Source of the DNA: Chrysogorgia sp. JL179-B06
Lineage: Eukaryota; Cnidaria; Anthozoa; Scleralcyonacea; Chrysogorgiidae
Direction: 5' to 3'
NCBI GenBank assembly: GCA_035772405.1
Contig: JAYKKM010000496.1
Span: 784,501-848,500 of the forward strand
Length of the DNA: 64,000 nt
How positions within the stretch are numbered: the stretch's first letter is position 1; each line of letters starts with the position of its first letter. The notes under the pieces were generated by a model. It was not told where the DNA came from and made no database searches. It saw nothing but the letters and a program-made list of their open reading frames with translations. Positions 23,601 through 34,700 of the stretch are shown here, in pieces. A program made the translations under genes and the position numbers.

Positions 23601-26600
23601 AATACCAGAGAACTTGGGTTCGAGTGAGAAGTCGAAGATAAGTCAACCAAGATTCATCCATTCCAAGGCCGAAGCAATTGAAGAAATCGTTAAAGCACTT
23701 GGGAGTAAAAGCAAGATTGTGAAGGATGCGAATGGTTTGTATTTAATCACAGGAAAACACGTAAAGATTATACATCGAAATAAACACAGAAATAAAACAA
23801 AGACAGGATTGACAGAGAACTTTAAAAAGATGTCTGCAATGCCAAAAGAGAAGTCGAGTTTATCTTCCAGAAAATTAGCACCTGATCTCACAATAAGGAC
23901 AAGGAAACCATTAGAAAGTCCCCAAGCTTTTTCACAGAGTTTAATTCGTGGTATAAAAAAGAAAGTCGGCCCACAATTTTCTGTTTTTAACGCGAAGGAT
24001 CTTGAGAAAAAGCTACGAAAGAAATTCGCAGATAAAGATGAAAATAAACATCAGAAGAGGAAAGACAAAATGATTCTATCATTTAAAGAAATTGATCAAG
24101 TTGGGAGAAAACAGTCTCAAAACGCTGTAGATCCCACGAGAGAGAGATCCCACGAGAGCAAAGCTAAACATCACAAGGTTTCTAGGCAACGTATTGGTGT
24201 AAACAAAGACGTTATTAACCATGGTGATTATTTCCAGGATCGCAGTGGTAATAATTCTGAGAATTTGAAGTCAATATCCCCCAAAACACAATCTTTCTCA
24301 GCAATAAAGAATGAAAATAAACAAGAACCATTGCCAAAGCCGTCGACAACAAATGGTAACTACGTCACAGGAGCAAGTGGTTTAGAAAGTTATTGGGTAC
24401 CACGTGATAGCTCACGTGAGAGAGCGAGCGACGTCCATGTTGAGGTTGTGGACGAGGAGAAACAGAACGAGCTCACTCAAGAGAGCTCTAAACAAGGAGA
24501 CGTTGAAGGCGACATGGAAGATGTTGAGATCATCGACGATGATGTTTTAACACAAAATAAAAGTCTAAACCTTCAAGATATTAAGTCGATGTTGCATGGA
24601 TCCCTTGGTGAGGAATCAGCAGGTATCACTAAACAACTGGGGGTTAGTGAGGAAGCCATTGGATCATCGGGAAACATTGGGTCAACAGTGGGATCACCAG
24701 GTATTACAGGGTCAAAGGAAAAGGCACTATCACTTGGAACCAAAGTATCGCTGGAAACAACTAAATCATCGGGTAACACGGGATCTACAGGAACCACTGC
24801 GTCTTTGGGTACCAAGGCAATATCAGGAACCACAGGATCACCTGGAACCACAGGATCACCTGGAGCCACAGCATCACCTGGAACCACAGGATCACCAGGA
24901 ACAACAGGATCACCAGGAACCACAGGATCACCTGGAGCCACAGGATTACCTGGAACAACAGGATCACCAGGAACAACAGGATCACCTGGAACCGCAGGAT
25001 CACCTGAAACAACAGGATCACCTGGAACCACAGGATCACCTGGAACCACAGGATCACCTGGAACCACAGGATCACCTGGAACCACAGGATCACCTGGAAC
25101 CACAGGATCACCTGGAACAGGATCACCAGGAACACCTGGAACCACAGAATCACCAGGAACCACAGGAACACCAGGAACCACAGGATCACCTGGAACCACA
25201 GGATCACCAGGAACAACAGGATCACCAGGAACCACAGAATCACCTGGAACCACAGGATCACCAGGAACCACAGGATTACCTGGAACCACAGGATTACCTG
25301 GAACCACAGAATCACCAGGAACCACTGAGTCACCGAGTACCACAGCATCAGGAGGGATCAAGGATTTGCATACACTAAGTGCTAGTCAGTTCTCAAATGC
25401 TATCCAGGTTCTTGTTAATCGTCAGGCAGAGGCAACAACTCACTTTCCACGCAAAATTGAGACAGGAGTGAATTATGAGCTAGTAAATCCCATCTATCAC
25501 ACTAATAAGGCATTAGTAAATCAAACAAACAACAGAGAAAATCAAAATACAGCAGTAGCACAAGCAAATAATGTATTAAACAGCACAAAGACCATCATTG
25601 ATGATAAGGAGCATAGGGAGCAAATGGTGCCAAAACGTATCGTGGATGCACTTTTGACGAGTCTGGTTAAAGATTTAGGAGAGAAATCATACGAGAAATT
25701 TAAGATTGAAACTATTGGTAAACTTAAAGAGACCCCAGTGGATCTCAGTGTGGACAAGTTGGATAGCTCTGGATCAAAATTATCACCTAAAGAAAACCCT
25801 CTTAGTGAAGAAAAAACAGATGAAAGTAGGATGAATGAAATGAATTATGATAAACTCCACAACAGACCCCAAGAAAGTCCAAAGCAAGCTGCAGATAACG
25901 GAAAGTTGGATAGTTTACTAGAAACATTTGTGGAATTACTTCACAAACGGTTGAAAAAGATGGATAAAAAAGCAATATCAAGTGAAACGCACCGAGTGTC
26001 ACCGCAGGACACAAAGCCCCCGACAGATGATACAATTGCTCTATTAAAATACCAAGAGGGGTTGCTATGGAGACAACAACGACGACTAGAGCATCAGCTT
26101 GCTGTGGAAGAACAAATGTTGGGAAAGAACTTGGCTTTACCAATGAGTAAGAAATTAACTACAAAAATAATGCCAGAAACAGCACGAGTTGACAATGTTA
26201 ACAAAAGAGTGCCTGTCTTAAGAAAACTGAAAACAAAAATTCGTAAACTGCATCAAGAAAAGGAACATCTTTTAGAAAAGCTTCGAATGATCCAGCTAGA
26301 AAGTGATATGAAGTCCTTTGGAGATGTCGACGTTGCCAAGGATACAACGAGCGTCGGGGAGTCATCGGTGACGGACATTTACGATGATCACGCTAAGGGA
26401 ACTGATACTGCTCCATATATGAACTCAAGAATCACTTACAAAATCCTCAAGGACGAGCAACCAAATGAAGAGACTGGGGGGAACTCTGATACAAATCTAG
26501 AACCCGGATATCATGGACCCGAGCGCTCTGTAAATCATTACGAACATATGACGACAGGAGCCGAGGTGCGTCCGGAAGTACATAGCCGTGAAAGGACTGG

Positions 26601-27603
26601 AAAAGAGAACAAGGCTTACTTGGATAACGTGATATCAAAAGATCTTGGAAAGTCTGAAGAGCTTTCACCATATGGTCACGAGGTGAGAAAAGAGACTTCT
26701 AGGGACTTCGCGATCAATGTACAAGACAGAGAGGGATATCAAGGACAGACTTCTCAATACAGCTCTAGTCTATCCCCAGAGGTTCCTTCTTATCCTACAC
26801 CGTCCTTTATGGCAGCAAATCATGTGTCAAATACGGCAGAAATGTTCACACATCCATTTTCAAACGAAGATGCACAGCAAGACATGAAGTACCAGGACAA
26901 TGTAAACCAACTCAGAACAACCCACAATAACCCACGACCATCCCTAAACCTCCCTACTTATCCTATACCAGACTTTGTTAATAAAGAAGCAAGCTATGCG
27001 TGGAATACGGCAAACATGTTTACAAAACCCTTCGTAAAACAAGAGACACAAAGAACCCAGAGCTGGACACCATCTTTTAATGAACAAAATAATAGAGCTG
27101 ACAATACTGCAACTAGACAAATAGTCAAAAAGACACGAAATGTATTCCCAGGGATCTACAGTTACGGTGCGGACCCAACGGGAAACCAGAAAGGGACACC
27201 AGGAGCGTCACAATGGCGTCAAGAAGATACACAATTAATGAAAGAAATGCCGGAGTATGCACCTCAAGATAACACAATAGAAAATAGACCATCCCTGAGA
27301 CAATATACTGGGCTTACAACAGAAAGGCAATCCAGGATACAACCTCAACAGCCGGCCACAAATACTGTCGGATCAGATTACCACCAAGAAGAGCATGGGG
27401 ACGAGAATGAGGAATTTTCTAAAATGACGGAAGATAAAACTCAAACTGCTTTCGAGACTGTTGACGAAGCAGATATTCCAACGATGAGAAGAACAACTGA
27501 GAACCCAGAAGATGGGGTTGATCAAACATTTATTAATGGAGATGAATATCATTTACAGAAAAAATATTCAGTTGAAAAGAAAGATAATAAGAAAGACCAA
27601 TAA
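18874..27603 (+). CDS. Gene B: large secreted protein with collagen-like GTTGSP repeat
   Basis: Four exons: 18874-18991, 19869-20138, 21662-21793 and 22760-27603, all joined in phase 1, giving ~1787 residues. Exon 1 encodes a signal peptide with core FIILIFWFLSVAG. The ATG at 18874 or the in-frame one at 18892 could be used. Exon 2 is a 90-codon module homologous to exon 6 of gene A. Exon 3 is Ser/Thr/Pro-rich. Exon 4 (4.8 kb) is Lys/Arg-rich and low-complexity at first, has an acidic stretch (EVVDEEK, EIIDDD), then ~170 residues of GTTGSPGTTGSP, which is Gly-X-Y periodic. Next come likely coiled coils (RRLEHQLAVEEQM, LHQEKEHLLEKLRM) and two ~50-residue repeats each containing NTA-MFT-PF. The C-terminus is charged. 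No enzyme motifs. The full function is unknown; a capsule or matrix structural role is inferred from the shared module and location. Confidence 0.8.
19869..20138 (+). other. 90-codon module shared by genes A and B (gene B copy)
   Basis: This exon and gene A exon 6 (16129-16398) are both exactly 270 nt, both phase 1-1, and align without gaps. 19 of 90 residues are identical, including C3, L6, F8, N10, K23-P24, Y27, L36-K37, F40, G66, P74, C78-N79-N80 and V84-I85. The two conserved cysteines could pair. I do not recognise the family. It looks like an all-beta extracellular domain. Confidence 0.75.
20294..20341. repeat. (AT)n microsatellite
   Basis: Uninterrupted AT dinucleotides in intron 2 of gene B. 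Confidence 0.98.
20580..20657. repeat. (AT)n microsatellite
   Basis: Uninterrupted AT dinucleotides in intron 2 of gene B. GAGTGCTCAAAC flanking words occur on both sides of the interval 20455-20560. Confidence 0.98.
20668..20968. mobile_element. Fold-back (MITE-like) element
   Basis: GGGGATTTTACATATTCGTA begins the left part. GGATGTGATGTCACAAGAGG and CCTCTTGTAACATCACATCC are complementary around a short centre. Relatives with the same ends lie at 28985-29466 and 59862-60180. No transposase. Confidence 0.75.
21335..21450 (+). repeat. tRNA-derived SINE fragment
   Basis: Contains GGTAGCTCAATGGTTAGAGT, the A-box/D-arm of the family seen better at 40245-40350, next to GTAACCTTCGCTCT and ATATCAATCGAACCAGT, which recur inverted at 44300-44350 and 47615-47665. 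The T-arm is missing. The rest of intron 2 (20969-21334) shows nothing I recognise. Confidence 0.6.
21824..21986. repeat. Near-perfect 163-bp palindrome
   Basis: Left arm TAAAATGCCTTAACCTCAAA... is matched by the right arm ending ...TTTGAGGTTAAGGCATTTTA. I see one mismatch in ~80 bp arms and a loop of a few bases. It is 31 bp downstream of the exon 3 donor of gene B. Confidence 0.95.
21987..22188. repeat. Perfect ~202-bp palindrome directly abutting the previous one
   Basis: Arms AACAGCCACCCTTAGTTATC... and ...GATAACTAAGGGTGGCTGTT are perfect complements around a ~6-bp centre (GCTGACATTAGTCAGC). With 21824-21986 it forms two adjacent cruciform or hairpin units. The rest of intron 3 (22189-22759) has no recognisable feature. 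Confidence 0.95.
24820..25350 (+). repeat. Coding 18-bp minisatellite (collagen-like GTTGSP)
   Basis: About 29 copies of GGATCACCTGGAACCACA and variants stay in frame inside exon 4 of gene B. The protein period GTT-GSP keeps glycine at every third residue, with GAT, GLP, ESP and GTP variants. Long antisense frames over it are shadows. Confidence 0.95.
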
Positions 27604-28141
27604 GAGAAATGATGATGTTATTTTTTTTAGAAAAAAAGCATTTTTTTAGAATTGTCAAATAATAAGTTTTGTTTTTAGAATATTTAATTTATACCAAAAA
27701 TACATTAAATATTGTATTAAATTTCAAAATACCATGTCTGACTGTGTTGAGCTGAAGACTACTGAAGACTACCGAAGACTACCGAAGACTATCGTAAACT
27801 ACCATAGACTACCGTAGATTACCGAAGAATACCGAAGACTACCGTATTCTGACAAAAACTACCGAAAACTGCCGAAGACTATCGAAGATTACCGAAAACT
27901 ACTGTAGACTACCGTTGACAAAAACTACCGAAAACTGCCGTGGACTACCGAAAACTACCGTAGACCACCGAAGACTAACGAAGACTACCGTAGACTACGA
28001 TAGACTGACGAAAACTACCGTAGACTGACGAAAACTACCGTAGACTACCAAAAACTACAGAAAACTGCCGAAGACTACCGAAGATTACCGAAACCTACCG
28101 AAACTACCGAAGACTAAAGATGTTTTTGTCGCTACTTTAAG
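27604..28141. repeat. Gene B-gene C spacer with decamer repeat
   Basis: After a possible ATTAAA polyadenylation signal near 27704, 27745-28115 is a degenerate tandem array of a ten-base unit close to ACCGAAGACT or ACCGTAGACT. No signal-peptide exon for gene C can be found in this 538-bp interval. Confidence 0.85.
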
Positions 28142-30782
28142 GATGTCATGTGACACACGGTGGAAACGCAGGAGGAGCTTGTTGTCGGTTTCCGTTCATT
28201 TATCGAGACTCGGTTTACGATCGTTGTACGAAGGCTGGCCGAGATAACAAGATATGGTGCGCAACTACAGTAGATTATGACAGGGACCATCAGTGGGGAT
28301 ATTGTCAGGGTAAGTTGTAAGATATTGTAAAGAGTAGAGTAGAGTAGAGTAGAGTAGAGTAGAGTAGAGTAGAGTAGAGTAGAGTAGAGTAGAGTAGAGT
28401 AGAGTATGTAGAGCAGAGCAAAGTAGAGAGTAGAGTAGAGTAGAGTAGAGTAGAGTAGAGTAGAGTAGAGTAGAGTAGAGTAGGGTAGGGTAGAGTAGGG
28501 TAGGGTAGAGTAGAGTAGAGTAGAGTAGAGTAGAGCAGAGCAGAGTAGAGTAGAGTAGAGTAGAGTAGAGTAGAGTAGAGTAGAGTAGCAGAGTAGAGTA
28601 GAGTAGAGTAGAGCAGATTGAGTACCGTACAAACAGATACAGTAATTTCCAATACTGTAAACCATATTTAATCTAGATTGTATCAGTACTAATGGAGGTA
28701 ACGCACATGGTGGCTGTTGTCAACTACCCTTCCTTTATCACAAGAAATTACGTCATCATTGCGTAGTTGACGGCGACTCCCGACCTTGGTGTTCGTTGAC
28801 GAGTGATTACGACAATGATGGGGCCTGGGGATATTGTGTAGGTAAGTTAAAGTATTGACAGGTATGTCTTCTTACAAGAAAAGAAGAATATGAATACTTT
28901 ATACCAAGGATTGTTCAGAAAAATGGCCACCAGCGAGATGCGTCAGACTCTTAAAAACCCATCAAATAAACAGTTTTGATCTCATTATTAAAGTACCTAT
29001 CCGGGGACTTTACATATTCGTAATCTTTGGGTTCTATACCAAGAAGAAATATAATATATCTTGTCGTTGGAAAATTTCAGCTTCATGCCTTTTCGCCTTG
29101 TTAAAGTTGATTTACTATTCACAGGAAATGACGTCAAAGCAGGGACACGCGAAGTCCTTGCACACTAATTCAACAGTGAAATACAAAGAAAGTTTGGCTC
29201 TGAACTTTAAACACACCTGTTTAGACAAAATTCGCTCAATTCCCAAACTTTCATTGTATTTCACTGCTGAATCAATGTGCGTGCAATGTTTTTGCGTGTC
29301 CCTGCTTTGACGTCATTTCCTGTGAATAGTAAATCAGTTTAGCATTGGTAAAAGACATGAAGATGAAATTTTCGCACGACAAGATGTTTTACAATTCTTC
29401 GCAAGAGATTCCAAAATCCAAAGATCAGAAATATGTAAAATCCCCAAACTCCGTATAGGTACTTTAACATCCAACCAGTTTTCTCACCTTTTATCTCACA
29501 TCTTTCTTCAGGAAAAAACATTAACATTCATCCTTCCCATGAACACCAGGTGGTAGAGAAGTCCTTTTTACAAACCAATACAGCAGCAGCAACGAACGAC
29601 AATGCCGAGGAGTCGTGTTCTGCAAACTGTCAAGTTCATTGTACGACGGAATGTCCTCAGTCCTGTTGCTCTTTTATAAATCACGTTACATCCTCCTCTA
29701 TTCCGTGTCCTGATATTTGCAAAAGGAGCTGCATTGGTGAATGTCCAGTGAAATGCTGCCCAGATATCAACAAACTCTTACTACGAAGCGAATCGTCCGC
29801 CTCATCACAGCCATCCTACATGCCAACAAACGAAAATTATTTTACACCGTTAAACAATCAGTACTCGGTCTACTCTAGCCCACCACCTTCACCACAACCC
29901 TATATACCCCCTCCTCGTTACCAACAAGCTCCCTCTCCCCCACCTCCTCCCCCACCACCACCCCCACCGCCACCCCCACCTCCACCCTTACCTCCACCTT
30001 ATACATCGCCACGTCCTCATTACCAACCCTCTCCCCCACCTCTCCCTCCTCCCCCACCTCCTCGACCCCCTCCTCCTTCACCGCGCTCTCCTTATATCAC
30101 ACCAACACCATACTCTTCCCCCAAGGATCCCTCTTCAATGTATTCCTGGTGCCCCATAATATGTAAAGACCATTGTCTCGCCCTTTGTCCTCAAGTATGT
30201 TGTCACATCGCGATAAAGAAGTCTCAAAGACCGTGTTCTCCAAGTTGTTCTTCAAGATATTGTTCTCCTTATTGTGATGCACGTTGCTGTAACGTGAACC
30301 CACGTGCAGTCCAGCCCCAACGCATTCCCACGCCCGTTGCTCAACCGCTAGCGACCGCATGCCCTTATAACTGCAGACTTCACTGCTCGTACCAATGCCC
30401 CTGGCATTGCTGTTTCACTCGACGAACATTAATCCCTCCCAAACCAGGAGGTATAAACCAAAACAATCTTCCTATACCACGAACAGTTAATACATTCCAA
30501 AATAAGGCAATACTTAAACAGATTCATCCCAAAGCTAACGACAAATGTCTGTCGATCTGTAAGATACATTGCACAGCGCACTGCCCCCCGTCCTGTTGTT
30601 ATCTGCCTTACAGAAAGCTTGGAAAAAGTACTTATATACAGGAAAAGTATACCCGGAGTTCTTTACCAGGAACGCATGCTCCCGGGGGTGTGAAGGCACA
30701 AAGATGCCCAGGGGGGTGTAGACAGAAATGCAGAACATACTGTCCGTGGGAATGCTGTGACATTCCTTATAGACGAACATGA
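28142..30782 (+). CDS. Gene C: FN2-FN2-polyproline-seven-CRD secreted protein (5' partial)
   Basis: Three visible exons: 28142-28309, 28677-28841 and 29512-30782 (stop), joined in phase 1, ~534 residues. Exons 1 and 2 each encode one fibronectin type II domain with the full cysteine pattern (CRFPFIYRDSVYDRC, WCATTVDY, WGYC; and CQLPFLY, WCSLTSDY, WGYC). The last exon has seven minicollagen-type CRDs, first CSANCQVHCTTECPQSCC and last CPGGCRQKCRTYCPWECC. The fourth (CSPSCSSRYCSPYCDARCC) has one extra residue. A proline-rich region with an 18-Pro run lies between CRD2 and CRD3. Multiple CRDs recall NOWA (eight CRDs after SCP and C-type lectin domains) and cnidarian proline-rich capsule proteins, but FN2 domains are unexpected. 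FN2 binds collagen in other animals, which would suit a linker to minicollagens. The start is missing. Confidence 0.87.
28325..28616. repeat. (AGAGT)n pentanucleotide microsatellite
   Basis: About 55 AGAGT units with GGGT and GCAG variants, filling the intron between the two FN2 exons of gene C. Confidence 0.97.
28985..29466. mobile_element. Fold-back (MITE-like) element, ~480 bp
   Basis: Ends AAAGTACCTATCCGGGGACT and its imperfect complement near 29440-29466. The inner arms (ACTATTCACAGGAAATGACG and CGTCATTTCCTGTGAATAGT) are nearly perfect. Same family as 20668-20968 and 59862-60180. It occupies the last intron of gene C. Confidence 0.85.
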
Positions 30783-31752
30783 AAAAACACGCGCGAGTGT
30801 AACACGCACGACAACCGTATTTAGCGAACCCAGTCACTTGTAAATCTCGTATCAAATATCGTATTAAGGTGGCTTGATCTCCAATTGCATTTTTCCGCAT
30901 AAAAATGTTCGTAATGCAGATATATAATATATAATACAGTATATACCCTCAAAGTTTACCTGAGTGGAGAAATCGTGTTTCCAATAAATGCAGAAAACTA
31001 ATTTGCATAAAATCTGCCGCTTATCATAAACACAATCTCTCTAGATACGATTCTGAACGGATTTACAATAGTGGCAAAATAAAATGAAATATAATTTTAG
31101 TATTTTACCAGTCTCTCTCCATTTTATTATTAATTATTATTGCCATTAATGTTTCAATGTTTTATTGTATATACACATATGGATGATTTAAAAAAGATAC
31201 GTTTTTAGACTACATCAGGAATTTATACAAGAATCACATGGTTCAACCTTTATTTTTACTTGTTAACTCTTGTTACAGTTAAAACTCGACAGATTAATTA
31301 TTTTATACACCGATTTTTAATTTACCGTATTGCTTTTAATTAGATTAGTTTACATTTATTAAGTTTAATATTCTAAGTTATCATTATCATTTAATTAGAT
31401 GTGTGAAGTTGATCGTCCAGGTTATTGTAGTCTTGAGAAAGACTATTGTTGGTGACTGACGTTTCAACGGTCTCAAGATGACCGCCGCTGAGGCCGTCGA
31501 AACGTCAGTCACCAACAATTGTCTTTCTCAAGACTTACAACAACCTGGACGATCAACTTCACACATCTAATGATACTCCTATGTTCAAACCATTTACTTT
31601 AACATTTATCTAAGCAAAAAAGATTAAAAACGTTTTTATAGAAAAGAAACTGTATTACTAAAAGATGTTGACAGCTACAATGCCAAGACAATAACCCCGT
31701 TTAAGAAAAGTTAAGAACTACATCAATGACCTGAAATCTTTGTGTTTAAGGT
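30783..31752. other. Convergent spacer between genes C and D
   Basis: 3' ends of two genes face each other. 30865-31045 resembles the middle and one end of the MITE at 49203-49583 (shared words CTCAAAGTTTACCTGAGTGG and GTGTTTCCAATAAAT). AATAAA at ~31079 could serve gene C. Confidence 0.6.
31395..31571. mobile_element. MITE with long terminal inverted repeats
   Basis: TTAGATGTGTGAAGTTGATC at the left is the complement of the right end GATCAACTTCACACATCTAA. Arms extend ~70 bp through CCAGGTT-TTGTAGTCTTGAG and ACTGACGTTTC. The same element is at 37079-37450 (rearranged, nested copies) and 62853-63042, with a fragment at ~38215-38253. Confidence 0.88.
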
Positions 31753-34700
31753 TTAGGTTTCGCCACCATCGCTGGATTCTTTGAGGTTCTTCAAAATATC
31801 CTCTTCAGCTGAAATAAAATAAAACAATTGCGTTTAAAATGTGTTACAAAATCATACAAAAAAATGTAATTAACTCTTTCCTGTCCGGCTGAAAAACATC
31901 CAAAATTGAACTACCTCTTTGTTCTATTGATATCTTGGGAAATATCCATAACTGTTGCGAAACCTATACCTTTTCTGAAAGCCCAATAAACCGGCTGTTA
32001 CCAATGCTTTTGAATTTTCCGAACAAGACACATTATGTTAATATAAATTAACATTAATTATCATAAATCAGGTTGAAAAACTTCCATTTTTCTAGAAAAG
32101 GCCATCTTGCACGCCCGCGTAGCATCATGAAAATTCAAAATGCCACCAATCGCAGAGTTGTTTATGAAATCAAATAAAATTTGGCGTGTGAGTGGATTTC
32201 ATGTCCCTGGCGCTTGTCGAATTTCAATATTTAATCTTGCGTTACCGTGTGCCGTGTTTTTCGATAGACGACTTCGGGGGTCTTCTATGGCCCCTTTTGA
32301 CTGGGTCGGACAGAAAAGAGTTAAGGGAGATGTCATTAATTCCACCCGGGAGGGGGCAGAAGGAAAACCGAAAATTCTTGTTAAAGTTTGGTGACCCAAC
32401 CAAATTTCCCTGGATGGTTTCATACCTACAACACAGGAGTGCTGGCAACTGAGGGTAGTCTGCCATATAGAGCAAGGGAAACAATCAACTTTGTTTTCAG
32501 CCAGGTTTTTGCATTCCTGAACTCTTAGTCTCGAACCACTGAAATCCAAACTATATATACATGTACATAATTTCTGGGGATAAGGGATTCTCAATACAAC
32601 TTTTCTTTGGGTGTGATATGGATATTTCTTGGACTTACATAGCGTATATATCAATTCCTATGTTATGAATATTTGTTTTCTTCGATTACTTTTGATACTA
32701 ATCAAAAGGTTTTCCTAGCCCCACCAAATTTTGATTTATAGTTTCATAGCCCAGCACTTTTCCTTCGCCATATCGAGAAGATTCAAACGAGGTATAACAA
32801 AGCTTTAAACAAATAAATGTTACCTTCAAGTTCTTTGCTTAGTTTTTCAAATTCTTTCCACTGTCGATCTTGTTCCTCTTCCATTATCTTTTGAAGCTCG
32901 TTCATTTTCTTCATTTGTTTCAGCTGTTGCAACATCTGAATCTGTTGCATTTGTTTCAATTGAGAAGGTTTTACATCTTTACCTTTCTCTAACAGTTTCA
33001 TTCCACCAGCACTAAGCTAAAACACAACATAAAATACAGTTTATGTTTCACTTTATTATGTTTCAAGGAATCGTTATCGAGACACTGATTATCGTGATAA
33101 CCCACCTAATACAGCTCATGTTATCTCCATTGTCTCACATACCTTGCCAAGCATGCCCTTTCCAAGACCTTGCAGTTGACCGAAAGCTCCCATTCCCATT
33201 CCTTTGGCTTGTCCAAGAGCATCCATCCCGGTCTTCTTCAGATTACTAAAAGCTCCCATTCCAGCGCCTTTTGCTTTATCTATAAAGTACCCAAAGAACT
33301 AGTCAAGAAGGAAGGAAGCTATAGGAAGGAAGGAAGGAAGGAAGGAAGGAAGGAAGGAAGGAAGGAAAGAAGGAAGGAAAGGAAGAAAGGAGGAAGGAAA
33401 GGGAGGAAGGAAGGAAGGAAAGAAGGAAGGAAAGGAAGAAAGGAGGAAGGAAAGGGAGGAAGGAAGGAAGGAAGGGAGGGAGGAAAGAAGGAAGGAAGGA
33501 AAGGAAGAAAGGAGGAAGGAAAGGGAGGAAGGAAGGAAGGGAGGGAGGAAAGAAGGAAGGAAGGAAAGGAAGAAAGGAGGAAGGAAAGGGAGGAAGGAAG
33601 GAAGGAAGGGAGGGAGGAAAGAAGGAAGGAAGGAAAGGAAGAAAGGAGGAAGGAAAGGGAGGAAGGAAGGAAGGAAGGGAGGAAAGAAGGAAGGAAGGAA
33701 AGGAAGAAAGGAGGAAGGAAAGGGAGGAAGGAAGGAAGGGAGGGAGGAAAGAAGGAAGGAAGGAAAGGAAGAAAGGATGAAGGAAAGGGAGGAAGGAAGG
33801 AAGGAAGGGAGGGAGGAAAGAAGGAAGGAAGGAAAGGAAGAAAGGAGGAAGGAAGCTATAGGAAGGAAGGAAGGAAGGAAGGAAGGGTGGGAGGAAGGAA
33901 GGAAGGAGGGAGGGAAGGAATGTGGGAAGGAAGGAAGGAGGGAGGGAAGGAAAGAAGGAGGGAGGAAGGAGGGAAGGAAGGAAGGAAGAAAGGAGGGAAG
34001 GAAGGAAGGAGGGAAGCAGAGAGGGCAGGAAGGGAAGGAGAGGAGGGAAGGAAGGAGGTAAAGGAGAGAAGGAAGGAGGGAAGCTTACAGGAAGGAAGGA
34101 AGTTATAGGAAGGAATGAAGTGCAGAGTTTCTCTTACTTAAAGCACCCATCCCAGCAGCCTTTGCTTTATTCAAAGCACCCATCCCAGCATCCTTCGCCT
34201 TATTAACGGCAGACATGCCAGCTTCTTTTGCCTTATTAACGGCAGACATGCCAGCTTCTTTTGCTTTATTAACGGCAGACATCCCAGCATCCTTTGCCTT
34301 ATTAACGGCAGACATGCCTGCTTCTTTTGCTTTATTAGCAGCTTTCATTCCAACATCTTTCGCCTTGTCCGCCATCTTTTTTCCCATAGACGTCGCTTTT
34401 CCAGCTACATTCTTCCCCATGCTCGTCGCCTGGTCAGCGGCAGACTTCGCCTAAATACGTAAAGGAAATTACATCAAAAAGAGCACGAAGAATGAAGGGC
34501 AGGGGCACCACCTATGTCACACATAGAGAAAGCCTCGTTATGACGTCGCATTTTGAGTAACCCTCATCATGACGTCACACCTCAATGTCCCTCATCATGA
34601 CGTCACACCAAAAATGTATGTCTTGTTGTGAAACCAACCTCGCTTTCAATTTCTTTCTTCGCTTGTTTCCCTTTCTCAATGGCCAAATCAATATACTTTT

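Noticed and set aside
24573..25378. Antisense VVPGDP-repeat frame and +2 EPQDHLEPQ frame
   Set aside because: Shadows of the in-frame 18-bp coding minisatellite of gene B.
32140..32654. Overlapping short frames on both strands in the 31.8-32.8 kb intron of gene D
   Set aside because: Up to 151 codons, but no domain, splice phase or repeat protein similarity. Treated as intron sequence.
33170..34206. KEGRKEGR-rich open frames
   Set aside because: Translation of the polypurine GGAA tract inside an intron of gene D. No start context or homology.
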